A stretch of DNA of 64,000 nucleotides from Mytilus californianus (Eukaryota; Mollusca; Bivalvia; Mytilida; Mytilidae): assembly GCF_021869535.1 (NCBI RefSeq), contig NW_026262690.1, positions 69,867,995-69,931,994 on the forward strand, in the 5' to 3' direction. The position numbers and the translations under genes are program-made. Below, piece after piece: positions 25,001 to 37,109 of the stretch; the stretch's first letter is position 1, and each line of letters begins with the position of its first letter. Below the pieces are notes generated by a model, which was given only the letters and a program-made list of their open reading frames with translations, was not told the DNA's origin and did not search any database.

Positions 25001-28000
25001 TATACTGCGTATACATCAAACAAACAAAATCACAAAAATCATCTGCTACATGATAAGTGAATTGAGTATTTTTCGTCATCACTGGATTAAAGCAAACTAT
25101 TATCAGTCAATCAGGAAAAAAAACGTTTTAAATAATTTGATATTGAGAATCCATCGGGTATTATTTATCGAAGTGTGCATCAATATGAATATCTTTCACA
25201 TTTATAAAATAAGAAGATATGGTATGATTGCCAAAGACACTACTACCCACCAGAGACCGACTGATGTAGATTTAAGTAACTATAGGTCACTGGTGTGGTG
25301 TAGCAGCAAAACAAAAGAACCAACTATCAGAAAAGGGGTCGACTGATCAGATCGACCCAAAGCACAATGTACAACTACTAAAACTTAGTTTTCACATGAA
25401 CAAAGGTTTTGTTTTTCGTGTTTTCTTTTATTTATTTGGTTTTGTTTTTTTTTTGCTTTTTTTTTGTTGCTTTTTAATGGTTTGTTTTTTTTTCTCAGGG
25501 AAAGTGAATAATACAAATTCACTGTCGTACATGAGTCCATACAAACAAAAATGAAATGGATAAGATATTTTCTAACAAATACGTTATTCTGTTCTTAAGA
25601 TGATCTCCGTGTCATCTAAAGGACTCGACACCTTACAGGTTCGTTGGACTTCCTACTGTCACGGAAATGGACAGTGATGCTGTCCAACCAATGTCCAACA
25701 ATTGAACTAATGAGCGTTTATTGAACTGACCATGTCCAGTTGTCATATTTCATTAAAATATGATTGATTGTGAAAAAGACAATAGCGTGAGTCATGGTCG
25801 AGATTGACTCGTAATCTCCGATTTAATCACCGGTCAGTTTCCGTAATTATGACCATTTTACCAAATGATAATAGCTAGTTCCATAATAGATGGTTCTTAT
25901 GTGCTTCTAGCTTAATTAAATGTTGAAGTCGTTGTCTTCTTAGTCAATTTGATAGTTATATAGTTCTTTCGTGGTGAGATTAGTGGTCGCTATAATGTTA
26001 ATTCTCATGCTTGTACCATGATTCATACATTACTGGTAATTAACACATGCCATTGCAAAAGACATGCCTATATTTGAATCCATTTTATTTATTATTTGTC
26101 GCAGATTATAACAGAAATCTCGAAAGCACTGCGACTGGCATAGTGTTTATTTCAACTCACGGGCTGCACAGTGGTCTGAATATAAAATATGTAATTGCAA
26201 TTTCTACTTCATCTACAATAGTTGTACTATTCAGAAAAGTGTTTATGATTAATTGATTTATCTATAGTGTATCTCATTTATATATGCAGAGAAATGTGTA
26301 GAACATTTACAAAATATTTGAATTGTAAGTGGTCTAAAGGGTGACCTTGGTATAAAATATAGCCTAGTATGTAGTCGCTACAACTATATGATACTGCTCA
26401 AACTATTTATCATACTTATATTTACTCTGTTATAAAATTGGTATCGTTAATCTTATCAGAAATGTAAGGCATATTGTTTATTTAAGTACTTCGTCCAGTT
26501 GTTAAGTTTCATTTGTTTATATCGTCCTGAACATGCATGAAATATTTGCCACTGGACGTTAAGCAACCAACAATCAATCAATCAATCATTTGTTTATCAA
26601 ATCTTTTTAAAAAATGTAATTTGAAGAAAATTTATTTGAAGAATACATGTGACTTAGCCCTGTGAACAGTCAATATATATATTCCTGCTTAGCCGAGACT
26701 GTAAAAAGGTTTGATATTTATTAAATTCTTGTTTTGTAAAAACGTTTAATTGAAAATAGTAATACAATTGCAAATCGTTCGTTTAGTTTACTGTTGTGTT
26801 TGTAATGGACAACTTCAGAAATGGTGGTATACGTTAGTTATACGAAGAAGCTTCTTCTACGCATCATAATTTACGAGAACGCAGTGGCGTAACTTATATG
26901 TATTTATTGGAATCTTAATTTTAACATTTATAAAAGGGATCTTATGTTACATAATGAAAATACCACTTGACGCCGGTTGGGGCTAGCACTTTTCTGGCTT
27001 ATCCTGCACCAGGAACGCTCAAATCCACTGAAAATTTGAAAGCCATGGATTTACTCAAGTTGACAAGCTATATGAACAACAAGGAAATAATCATTTTTAG
27101 AAGTCAACTTTATCTGAGAGAGTTACCGGAACCTTAAATTTTACCATTTTATTAATTTGGAAAATTTTAGAAATGAATGTAATAAATTATGTCAAAAGCG
27201 AAGCACTGGCTTCTTTATACTGATGATACCCTAGGGGATTTAAATTCAACCAGCAGTTCTTACAAATTGAAAGTCTTAGACTCTAACGTGGACACCGGCA
27301 TATTAATATCCAACTATGACGAAATAAACTGAAATAGCTGCTTAATTTTTTATATGCTGCCCCAATTGAAATAATAAAAAAAACACTATTTCATTAACAA
27401 AATATCGTTAGCTTTATCTTTATTTTTTTGGTGTTGTTTTCTGTTGACTGCTGTTTATCTTTTATGTTTTTTTCCTCTATTTGTCACGGTTTTGTCTGTT
27501 TCTTCTTCGACTTACAGTTTTTATTGCATCCTTAATATCATCTCCCCACTTTTCAACTAGTTGGCTCTATGCTGCTAGCAATCCTCGTTAAATAAAGAAG
27601 GTTTTTTTTTAATTTTTAATGAGAACAAACTATTAACTGCATCAATTTCATAAAAGAAGATATTCTACTAAATACTGAAATTCAACACTTCATATTTTCT
27701 GCCTGAATTTCTTTTCAGTGTTTTACAGATATTTATTTCAAAAACGGTATTTAACAAATGATAAAATCTAAATTATAGACATCTGTCATAATATTTTTTA
27801 TTATTTGGGTCATTATCCTAGGAAATGGGACATTAAACATTTTTTTACAAACGTGGCAGTATAAAAAAAAAATCATTAATTAACTCAATATGAGTCACAA
27901 GTCATGCGAGCGAGGTCGTTTTCCTTTGGTTTTTTAATTAGCCGCTTGTGTATTTGTCAAGAGCAACGCTCGAGGAATCTATTTGTGTCAGAAGAATTCG

Positions 28001-31000
28001 AATGGAAAGTCAAACGTTTTCCCTCATTTTAACAAATAAAATAAAAATCAACTACACTAACTTCTTATTTTTTAACTCGTGTATTTTTGTTAAATCTTAA
28101 TTATTTCAACTGAAATCATCTCATTTATTCTTTAATAAAAAGTACTCTCGTTTTACTGAACTCTTCTTTCTTTTTACTTTTACAGAAATGATAAAAAAAA
28201 ATCCTTTTAAACTGATAAAAATAATATTTCGAAGAGCCTCTCAATTGTTATTGATAATTATTGAAGAATTGTTACTTATAAAAAAACGTTGACAAATATA
28301 TCTTTTTAATGAAATAACAAATAAAAATATGCAGAGCATTACAATAATTATTGATAAATACTATAGTACTATAAAAATTAAACCTTTAGGAAAAACATTG
28401 GCAAATATCATTTTATTTTGAAATTATCTAACTATTTGTTCTTTACATTTAATGCATTTACTTGAAATCGTTTATATTCAATAGAAAACTAGCAACATCT
28501 TGTCTAATGTTGAGAGGTAAAACCATAGAGTGACTCACACTTTTTTATAAAAGGAAAACAATGAATTATTATAACGCTTTGTCTTTTATTCTATTCTATC
28601 AATAAAATATGAAAAAAAGTACAATTAACATAAAAAATCGAACAAATCATTGTCTAAGCAAGAATCAACTGTTTCCAAAAAGCGTTGAAACACCTGAAAA
28701 TTGAAAAATTATAATGAGTGATTCATACCTTTCTATGAGTCAGGTAAAATAATGAAAGAAGTAAGAGAAAGTGAAACGCTTTGAAATTTTATACGTGAAA
28801 ATTATTTTTGTTGACAGTATATTCGTTTGTACCCATTTTGTCGCGTGTTTAAACAAATTTTTTAATAATTAAATCTTTTTGTTCCGTGTGATGGACAATT
28901 ACTTTAGTGACTTTGTTTATTTAATTTCGTTTTAATTAGTAATTACAGAAACAAAGGATGTTCTATTCCGAATAGAACCTCCTTGATATTACATACAAAT
29001 ACTAATGTATTGTATACCCTGAACTATGAAAAGAGTGAGCAACATATTTTATATAAACACGCTTTTATTATATATATTTTTGGAATAACGCTTAAAATAA
29101 AATAATAGGGAAATCAGTGCAGTTCTGGTCAACATTGCAAATCTACATAAATATAGATGTTTTTAATTATATATCATTATCATATGCGTATACTTCATGC
29201 TTTATATATAATTTTTCAACTTTAATAATGACGAAAAAAATGAAAAGATAAGTTATTAATTTGAGTCGTTTTTTTTTAGTTTTTCAACAAATTGTAGAGC
29301 TATACAAAAAACACAGAAGATGGCATACTTATGTACCCCCCTGCACAGTATATCATACGAGCGATATTGAATTTGATAGAAAAGAAAAAATGAAAATGTA
29401 GGAATCTTGTTAAACTCTACTGATACAACGCAGACCTTCTCTGGATACCATCATAGCATACAGAGTAGAAATAGAATTACCAAAAAGATAAAACTCAGAT
29501 TTTGTTATTATTTCTTCTTTTACTCTTAGGACATACGACCCCATCACTAATGAATGGACAGAGCCTCTTCCTGGAGTAATTCTTCCACATGAAAGAGAAA
29601 AACATAATATGATTTCAGTTGGCAAAAGAGTGGTAGTTATAGGAGGTTTGTATCTTGCACACATTGTAATCAGACGATGCAAATAAGTCAGTTAGAATTG
29701 AGTTAATGAATAATACAGTTTTGTTAAAGAAAAAAATATAGCAAATGATAAAAACGGCGAGAAAATGAGAACTGGATAAGCAAGATGACTCCCAGAAAAT
29801 TCAAAAGACCATTTTTATTGACCAATGACATGATTGTGGAAATTGGTTGAGGGGAAAGAATTTATATAAATGATCAAATTATAAAAGTAAGAGAAAAGAT
29901 GTAGTTAATGAGATTTGTTATTGTTAACATTGAATTTCCGCCTTTTCTTTGACCAATCGCCGGAAATACTGTAAACTGGAAACTTTGACTTTGGCTAAGT
30001 TTTTGATGGACCACTCTGGTTGTGATAACATGGCTTTAAATGTTGCCGTTTCACACTCTGTTGGTATTTTCAAGATAGTCAATTGTTTCGGTCTGTTGTA
30101 CACAGTTAAAGGTTTGATCTAGTAACTTCTTCTAAAGGACGGATAAAGGAAACATTTTATGAAATTATTTAAATTTTAACTTGTTACGGAATTACTCATC
30201 AGCGCTGTGCTGAATTGCTATATCGTGATAATTTCTAATAACATTATAATTTTTATTTTCCATCCATGAAGTTAAACAACACACTAGAGCTTATTTGAAC
30301 ACTATTTCGGTTTCTCGCTAAAGATGGGTCTGAAATATGTACAACTGGACTGAATCAATCGTTGTTATTATATTTGATGATATTGTCATTTCACTTTGTC
30401 TTATCTTTAGGACGTGGATTTGATCAAGAAACTTTCTCAGAAAAAGACGAGGGAGCCGTTTGCAGTTTTAATACCCATACGAAAGGCAATGCGAGAAAAG
30501 ACGGGATTTGGGATATATTCCATCCTAATGTGTTCAATCCAAGAGGAAATGCTGGTGTTGTACTGTTGGGTGAGTTCTTCTGTAAAATACTTGTAAGCTG
30601 GGGTAACCTTACATTTTACACTTGGTGTCACACAAACCACATCAATAAACAACTTAATACGTACCAAAATTTATAGACACAAAAAATTGCATTACCTTTT
30701 AGTTATTATTTTGAAGTCAAGACATATCCGACACAAGACATAAAAAGACAGATGAAAACTAATGATTCCTTGGCATAAATTTGATAGAAATACTAGTCGA
30801 GTTTGCTTCTTTCAAGACAATGATTAACGCTATAGGTAATTTTCGTGCTATTCAAAGCGGAATAACTCTTTATTTTTAGGAAGAAATGTGTACCTGATAG
30901 GTGGTAAAAGCTACCAAAAGGACTGTGATGTTAGAATGGTTGAATGCTATAACACAAAGAGGCGGAAGATTAGAGAATCGTTTCAACTACCAGACAGTTT

Positions 31001-31103
31001 TAGCTATGTCAACGTAGATTGTGTTGTACTAAAAGTACCTATTACAAATACAGATATTAATTTTGATGACATATTGTTGTATGATAAATGGATAATGTGG
31101 TAG
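12690..31103 (+). CDS. Kelch-repeat protein, probably C-terminal part of a BTB-Kelch (KLHL-type) protein
   Basis: Five exons join in phase with GT..AG introns: 12690-13072, 19630-19816, 29530-29645, 30411-30569, 30880-31103 (TAG stop). From the ATG at 12691 they encode 355 residues. Kelch units are clear: CLYVIGGKD..RYDPANSRWSQ; CIYITGGEVIGGK..CYDPVKDKWTE; LYASGGISN..TYDPITNEWTE; VVVIGGRGF; VYLIGGKSYQKD..VECYNTKRRK. The GG, Y and W positions of each blade are kept. Kelch propellers bind substrates; in KLHL proteins they present them to CUL3 ligases. A 3' splice site directly precedes the first ATG, and the first 60 residues look like the linker after a BACK domain, so 5' exons with BTB and BACK are expected but not seen in this window. 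Introns are long (6.6 and 9.7 kb). The paralogue cannot be named. Confidence 0.8.
16430..16562 (+). repeat. Degenerate interstitial CCTAA (telomere-like) patch
   Basis: Repeated words CCTAACCCTAAAG, CAACCCTAACCTC and ATCCTAACCTAAACCTAAAC are spread over about 130 bp, interrupted and diverged. (TTAGGG)n is the animal telomere repeat, so this could be an ancient repair insertion or a chance cytosine-poor tract. Confidence 0.5.
16775..16925. repeat. Fragments of two dispersed repeats
   Basis: About 16775-16840 matches the mussel core repeat (GAGATGTGGTGTATTATTGC, then CAATGAAACAACTATCCACC). About 16845-16925 is the minus-strand counterpart of the repeat in intron 3 of the 381-residue gene. Confidence 0.6.
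17457..17600. repeat. Long palindrome (foldback), arms about 65 bp
   Basis: The left arm begins GTTACATAGTGTACTAGTGA and runs through GATATATATGGGGTCAGTAA. The right arm contains TTTACTGACCCCATATATAT and ends in TAGCACACTATGTAAC. The arms are near-perfect reverse complements separated by a short GC-richer spacer (GATTCGAGCTTCGCTCTC). Best explained as a small foldback or MITE insertion. Confidence 0.85.
17735..17903 (-). repeat. Dispersed repeat family M, minus copy
   Basis: Reverse complement of the blocks at 2364 and 3813 (GGGACATTCAAACTCATAAG, then AACACGAACCCCATT). It is the only copy of the four in this orientation. Confidence 0.8.
19630..19816 (+). CDS. Kelch gene exon: second and third blades
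   Basis: Acceptor TATTGCAG and donor TG/GTAAGT. It encodes GGEVIGGKVTESCECYDP, VKDKWTEILDLPRPRADHAA and YASGGISN, a textbook Kelch unit. It begins in phase 1 and ends in phase 2, matching its neighbours. Confidence 0.88.
22876..23109 (+). repeat. Dispersed repeat family M, copy c
   Basis: Begins at AACACGACGGGTGCCACATG and ends near ATATTTCGCCTTTC. Same order of blocks as the copies at 2364 and 3813. Confidence 0.8.
25214..25330 (+). repeat. Mussel core repeat fragment
   Basis: GATATGGTATGATTGCCAAA, CCACCAGAGACCGACTGATG and AACTATAGGTCACTG follow the order seen in the full element at 42498-42996. Terminal repeats are absent. Confidence 0.75.
26519..26590 (+). mobile_element. SINE-like 3' end with (AATC)n tail
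   Basis: TCCTGAACATGCATGAAATA, TTTGCCACTGGACGTTAAGC and AACCAACAATCAATC. The GACGTTAAGCAACC plus AATC ending matches the minus-strand fragment at 5526-5590. The upstream head is not identifiable, so the class is inferred. Confidence 0.55.
29530..29645 (+). CDS. Kelch gene exon: blade with TYDPITNEWTE
   Basis: Acceptor TACTCTTAG, donor GGAG/GTTTGT. It completes the Trp codon split with the previous exon and encodes WTYDPITNEWTEPLPG and RVVVIGG. Phases 2 in and 1 out are consistent. Confidence 0.85.
29646..30410. other. Kelch gene intron, 765 bp
   Basis: GT..AG intron between two in-phase Kelch exons; no other feature recognised. Confidence 0.6.
30411..30569 (+). CDS. Kelch gene exon: divergent blade
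   Basis: Acceptor TTATCTTTAG and donor TTGG/GTGAGT. It encodes GRGFDQETFSEKDEGAVCSF through FNPRGNAGVVLLG. The Kelch GG and W landmarks are present, but the loop is longer and richer in charged residues than in the other blades. Confidence 0.8.
30880..31103 (+). CDS. Kelch gene terminal exon
   Basis: Acceptor TATTTTTAG. It encodes RNVYLIGGKSYQKDCDVRMV, ECYNTKRRK and a hydrophilic tail ending in DKWIMW, then TAG at 31101-31103. Confidence 0.85.
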
Positions 31104-31297
31104 AATTTAACACTAGTCTATTATGTCTTGCCTAAAATTAAACTATCCAGTTTTACACTGTACCTCGAAATATGAAAAGCTTTACAACGAGTTCAAAGTA
31201 TATTTCTTTTGTTTTAAGAAAAGTCGTTTCGATAAAATACGGTCATTTTAGATGCAATTTATATTTTTATGCAAGTGCTAACATGTTTAATGATAAC

Positions 31298-31303
31298 AAT
31301 AAA
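31298..31303 (+). terminator. Poly(A) signal AATAAA of the Kelch gene
   Basis: First canonical hexamer after the stop, 195 nt downstream. Confidence 0.45.
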
Positions 31304-32029
31304 TATAATTATTTGTGTAAGCTTTCAATTCTTTCACTCATTTTGAAACTGAAATGCAAATATGCAACCACAATAGCATGCCACGTATCAATTGTCTTGT
31401 ATAAACCCTATCAGGAAACTTAAAAACATTAATTTGAACAATAGAAAAATTCATGTTGGCTGAAATGCATCAATACAAATGGAAACGCTTACCACATATT
31501 AACCAAATCAACGGTGTAATGTGTGTATACTTTTGACTAAATGCACAAAATAAGATAATTAAACATTTGAACAATTTATCACATTCCAAAATTCCTTAAC
31601 GACTCTTGGTTGAAAGGGGAAATGATTGATTTTTTGTTGCTTTGTCTTGTGGCAAATATTTCATGCATATTGAGGACGAAAACAAATTATCAATACAATA
31701 GAACAATTGTCTTCTTTAATCGAAGAGAACATGTCATTCTCCTTACACGGGGCATCAAATTTAGTGACCTCATTCCGACCAGACGTGCTGTGTATTTTTT
31801 ATATCCCACAAAGCCAAACGGGAGAGAGAAGATTCAAATACAATAGATTTTATGCTAATACAATACCATACCATAAATCAATGACCTATCATTAAAAAAA
31901 ATCTCCTGAACTACCCACATGGTATTTTGCAGATATTTAGGAAAAAAAACAAACAAAAAAAAACGCTATATCAGACCTCAACTCTAACCTCATACAATTT
32001 GGCATTATGTTATTACTTAGATAAAACTA
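31304..32029. other. Intergenic, nothing recognised
   Basis: AT-rich sequence after the Kelch gene. Short open frames here lack protein-like composition. Confidence 0.45.
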
Positions 32030-32032
32030 AAT

Positions 32033-33205
32033 GGAGAATGTGTCCATGGGACACAGATGATGCCCCCGCTTGCATATAACGTTGTAAAGGGACATAACTC
32101 AAGTACTGTAAAAGTGACACTACCCAAATGTGTACCTGATCTGAGTTTTGTGGTAATAAGCACAGTTTATAAGTTTCATAAAATTTAGTTGAGGCAAACT
32201 TAAGTTAGAGAACGGAAACGAAAAATTCAGCAATTTTTCCATTTGAAAAGGGGCATAACTCTAGAAGGGTTAAAGCGCACCACCAAAATTCAAATTTGAT
32301 CTGTGTTTTGTGGTAATAAGCATTGTGTATAAGTTTCATAACATTTGGTTGAGGCAAACTAAAGCTAGAGACGAGAAACGATAATTCAGCAATTTTTCCA
32401 TTTGAAAAGGGGCATAACTCTAGAACGGTAAAAGTGAAGCCACCAAAATTCAACTTGATCTGTGTTTTGTGGTAATAAGCATTGTGTATTGGTTGAGGCA
32501 AACTAAAGCTAGATAACGGAAACGAAAAATCAGCAATTTTTCCATTTGTAAAGGGGCATAACTCTAGAACGGTAAAAGTGACGCCAACAAAATTCAAACT
32601 TGATCTGTGTTTTGTGGTAATAAACATTGTGTATAAGTTTCATAACATTTGGTTGAGGCAAACTAAAGTTAGAGAACGGAAACGAAAAATTCAGTAATTT
32701 TTCCATTTGTAAAGGGCATAACTCTAGAAAGGTAAAAGTGACGCCACCAAAATTCAACTTGATCTGTGTTTTGTGGTAATAAGCATTGTGTATTGGTTGA
32801 GGCAAACTAAAGCTAGATAACGGAAACGAAAAATCAGCAATTTACCATTTGTAAAGGGGCATAACTCTAGAACGGTAAAAGTGACGCCACCAAAATTCAA
32901 ACTTGATCTGTGTTTTGTGGTAATAAGCATTGTGTATAAGTTTCATAATATTTGGTTGAGGCAAACTAAAGTTGAGAGAACGGAAACGAAAAATTCAGCA
33001 ATTTTTCCATTTGTAAAGGGCATAACTCTAGAACGGTAAAAGTGACGCCACCAAAATTCAAACTTGATCTGTGTTTTGTGGTAATAAGCATTGTGTGCAA
33101 GTTTCATAACATTTTGTTGAGGCAAACTAAAGTTAGAGAACGGAAACCAATTTTGGGACTTACGGACGTACAGATGGATAAGGGGGCATAACCCCGCCAT
33201 AAAAA
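32033..33205 (+). mobile_element. Pearl-like tandem-unit element A
   Basis: It starts with a short hairpin (GTGTCCATGGGACAC). Seven tandem units follow, whose GGCATAACTC landmark falls at 32091, 32252, 32411, 32555, 32715, 32858 and 33019, i.e. spacings of 161, 159, 144, 160, 143 and 161. It ends with TTACGGACGTACAGATGG and a GGGGCATAACCCC hairpin. Minus-strand open frames across it come from the repeat and are not genes. Orientation is taken from the ACGG tract being at the 3' end. Confidence 0.85.
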
Positions 33206-34295
33206 TGGCCATAACCGTAATGAAGCATGTTTAACATGAAAAATGGAGATGTGTAGTAATATAGTCAATCTGTAGACAAGAGAACATGCACTCGAAAAAC
33301 ATCCTGATGTTAACCCAAGACCATAAACTAAAGAAACGTACAGGAATATAGGCCAGACGACAGCCTCAAAATTAAACTTGATGAAAGTCAGTGACTTATC
33401 AAATTTTATGAGCCTAGCAATACAGCAAGCTTTTACGCTGCAAAGAATTAAACATATCTTTCCACCAATCTCTATGATTGGGACTCACTTGAATGCTTCA
33501 TTAATGCATCAAATTTGGGAATAGTATATATATTATGTCCCAGATCAAATGCAGAGTCCTATGGACGCACGGCAATTAATTTGACAACTAAGTTTTGTTG
33601 TATTTGTCAAACTGTTCTTAGCGATGTAGAAAATGTTGATTTAGTTTCATACTGGTGATTATGTAGCATCTATACACTTTATTTCTCAGTAATTTAACAT
33701 TGATGTTTACACTATGTTCATTGTTTCCTTTTTGATTTAATTTTGTCCCCCAAGTCACAACATGTTCACTTTGTTTTAACATATGTATAAGTAGTTGGTT
33801 CAATAGCATTATTATTTATTTTGTCATTTTTACCTCTCTGCATAGTCAGTAAAAAGTACATAAATTTGAACTAAAAAAACAGCAATAAAGGCGCTTTTCC
33901 TTTGTTTGTGTTTTTTGCTTTGCACATACTGATTTTGTGTCATGGATCGATATCCCATATCCTTTCTTCTTTATAAGACATTTTCTACTTCCCAAAAACT
34001 GCAGTTGCTTGTTTTTTTTTAAAAACAAACTTTCACAAATCAGAGACCTAAGACTGGAGTAAACAGTTTAAACACATTCATGTCATCTTTCATCGAGTAG
34101 CTGAGCATGAATAGTAGTAGGTAGATTCCATTTTCAAAATAGGGAGACACAACTGTGTATTAGTAAACGTGCGACGATGTGGATGCTCCAGCAAACACCA
34201 ATATAAACAAGCTACACCAATCACTGCTGTGAACCAAATTTGGTATCAAAATGGACAGTGATGTGGAAAATAAGTGGAATAAGCAAATATATTTC
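33206..34295. other. Intergenic, nothing recognised
   Basis: Unique AT-rich sequence between two mobile elements. Confidence 0.4.
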
Positions 34296-34301
34296 AAACT
34301 C

Positions 34302-34438
34302 AGAGGCGGATTTAGGGGGGGGGGGATTTTGTTGGTTATTTTGGGAATCACTGAAGCATGAATGGAACGGGCCCCCTCTATGGCAGTCAGTGGGCCCCCT
34401 TGCTTATGAAAATTTCTGGATCCGCCACTGAAACTGGG
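34302..34438. mobile_element. Short element with GGCGGATYYAG terminal repeats
   Basis: It begins CAGAGGCGGATTTAGGGGGG and ends TTTCTGGATCCGCCACTG, so the ends are inverted repeats of about 13 bp. GGGCCCCCTC blocks lie inside. A second copy in opposite orientation is at 58473-58555. Small MITE-like element. Confidence 0.7.
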
Positions 34439-35089
34439 GTCATCTTGATCTTGAAATAAGGTGTAAGCTTTTGCCAAGTATTGAAGGCTTTACCATGTTG
34501 TTAAGATGAGGAGCAGCAGTAAAAGTACTTTTCCTTAGTTTTTGGGTTTGTTAGATTTGTAATGGATTTTGTGTCATGAATTCATACACCATGTTCATCT
34601 TTTACCATTATGATAATACTTTTTGCAAGCAATATTTTAATGGCATCCTATAAAAGTGTCCTGTACAAATGTTACTGTAGGCAACCACCTCCTGTTTGAG
34701 AGCTTCACAATATTCCATTGGGCTTAATGTAATAGTCAGCTCGTCAACATGTTAGTAGTCAAAAGAAGAAAGCAAATCATATGTGTGATCAGATTTAATT
34801 TTTTTAATAAACAATGGTCTTAGTATGTAGAACTTGTAACAATAAAATAAAATATCACAATTGTTTTCAGGCATAAACATTATTCATATAACAACAACAA
34901 AGTTAGGCTAAGGACATCTGAAATTAAGTCTTAAAATGTTAAAAGCCCTGAGCAGTAGTTTCAATTTTCAATTTCATCTTTTTTATATGTTACATAGGAT
35001 GATCCAGATTTAATTTCTTTCAAAACCACATTTATGATGATCACTGGTATGTATATATATCTAATTTTAGGTAGTGCAGAATTCAAAAA

Positions 35090-36395
35090 TGCGCTCCGCC
35101 TGGAGCAGCTGGATACGACCGCAGAGGTCGAACTATGAACAGTTGGGGCAAGTATGGGCACAATATTCAAGCTTAATACAGCTCTGAATTTGGATAGTGC
35201 TTAAATATTTGACACATTATAGATTTCTGACACAGAATAAATGTGGTCAAATAACTGAAAAATTTTAAATGGGAATTTAATCTATTTAATGGTCCAATAT
35301 CCAAAATCTAATTCCATGGTTAGATTCAGCATATAAAAAAAAACCATGAATTCAAACAAAGTTTAATTTTGGACCCTTTGGATCTTAATATAGACTAATT
35401 TGAAAACAGGGCCCAAAATTAAAAATCTGAATATTCAGCATATCATAGAACCACAAGAATTCAGTTTTTGACTTTAAATCAATCCTCATTGAAATTGGTT
35501 AAAAGATTTGTATTTATTTTCAATTGAAGATTTCTTGCTGTTGCACAATACTTAGTAAATCTGTTTACAAACTAAATATAATAATTTACACACCCTGTTT
35601 GGTGTGTATCTCCTGCCATATCAGTATTTTTTGTTTCTTTATATAGATCAGAAATAATTTATGTTAGAACCAGCTTAGAAATTATTAGAAAAGTCTTGTT
35701 TTTGGCCCCTATTTGGCCTCTAATTTCTTAACAATTAAAGCCACAACCCACAAAATCGACCCCAACCTTCTGCGTATGGTATGGAACCTTGTGGTACAAT
35801 TTCATAGAGATCCATTGACTAATACTTAAGTATTTGTCCGGAAACCAGAAAAACCTTGTCCCCCCCCTTTTGTCCCTTGTTCCTGAACAGTTTGAGCCAT
35901 AACCCCCAAAATCAAACCCAACCTTCCCTTTGAGGTATGAAACCTTGTGTTTCAATTTCATAGAGATCCATAGACAAATACCTAAGTAATTGTCCATTAA
36001 CCAGAAAAACCTTGTTTTCCCCCCTTTTTTGCCCCTAATTCCTGAACGGTTTGGGCAATAACCCCCAAAGTCAATCCCAACTTTCCCTTTGTTGTATGGA
36101 ACCTTGTGGTACAATTTCATAGAGATCCATACACTTATACACAAGTGATTGTCCGGAAACTAGAAAAATGCCTTTTTTGGCCCCTTTTTGACCCCTTATT
36201 CCTAAACAGTTGGGACCATGACCCCCAAAATCAATCCAACCTTCCTTTTGTGCTATTGAACCTAGTGGTTAAATTTCAAAGAGATTCATTCACTAATACT
36301 AAAGTTATTGTCTGGAAACCAAATGTCTTCGGATGACGATGACAACGACATGATAGCAATATATGATCTCAAATTTTTAGCGGTCTTATCAAAAT
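35090..36395 (+). mobile_element. Pearl-like tandem-unit element B
   Basis: Starts with a hairpin (GCTCCGCCTGGAGC) and ATACGACCGCA at 35113-35123. Units of about 150 bp follow from 35740 with the landmark CCCCCAAAATCAA plus CCTTGTGGTACAATTTCATA. It ends with GGATGACGATGACAACGACA and a diverged GCGGTCTTAT at 36380-36389. It lies about 700 bp beyond the ARMC5 stop. Same family as the element at 43015-44870. Confidence 0.8.
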
Positions 36396-37109
36396 TAATT
36401 TTAAATGTCTAATTTGGTATTAAAGTAATATAAAAATGGTCCCAAACTCTAACCTCAATTTTGTAAGTCCAACCAGTGCTTAAAATACTTGACCTCTCTT
36501 TTAAAGAAATACCTTTGTTTTATATATGTAGTCTTAAAATGAGTAGCGATATGACTTGAGACTTTGTATATATGTATCCTTTCTAGCATAACTAATGAAA
36601 ATACATTTATTCCATTAGTAGAAATTTCATTAATTTGAATTAAGTACTCTAATCATTTGATGGAATTCATCCTTTTATACCTGAAGATGATACTAAAGCA
36701 ATCTGAATACTATATTGGTCCATTTAATTATCTAAAGAATACTCGCTTGGCTAAAAGTCACTATTACAAAATTTTCTTCACTTTCAGAAATATATGAGTG
36801 CATATATAAAAATTTAGCCAAGAAAATCAATAATCAAACTTTACTTTATATCAAGAAATAATTGTTTATATTACTGAGACATGATGAAAATCACAGTAAC
36901 TAAAACTCCAATTTTAATTTTGAATATTAAATTTCCTACATAACCTCAACATTGATTGTTTTGAGTAATCAAAAACATAATAAATTCAATGTAAATGTCA
37001 GTTGTTTGAGATACACAATAACATAGATACACATTAATTTTTAATCATTTTAGTAATGTTTTCTCAGACTAAATGGACACCAATTTCTTATACTTAAATG
37101 CAGACAACT
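36396..37109. other. ARMC5 3' flank and probable 3' UTR
   Basis: AT-rich. A minus-strand ATTAAA lies 65 nt beyond the stop and an AATAAA at 36606-36611 about 500 nt beyond. No other feature. Confidence 0.5.
37040..37045 (-). terminator. Possible ARMC5 poly(A) signal ATTAAA
   Basis: The common variant hexamer, 65 nt after the TAG on the coding strand. An alternative canonical AATAAA exists at 36606-36611. Confidence 0.35.

Larger units (their letters stand above)
19817..29529. other. Second visible Kelch intron, 9.7 kb
   Basis: Almost all AT-rich unique sequence with no alternative exon seen. It contains a C17 run at 20161, family M repeat copy c (22876-23109), a mussel core repeat fragment (25214-25330) and a SINE-like tail (26519-26590). 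Confidence 0.5.

Noticed and set aside
32205-33212. Minus-strand open frames of about 90-140 codons with repeated peptide words
   Set aside because: They arise from the tandem units of element A; unit lengths are not multiples of three and the frame changes from unit to unit.
35728-36144. 138-codon minus-strand frame
   Set aside because: It reads through roughly 150-bp units of element B; the repeated words at unit spacing explain it.
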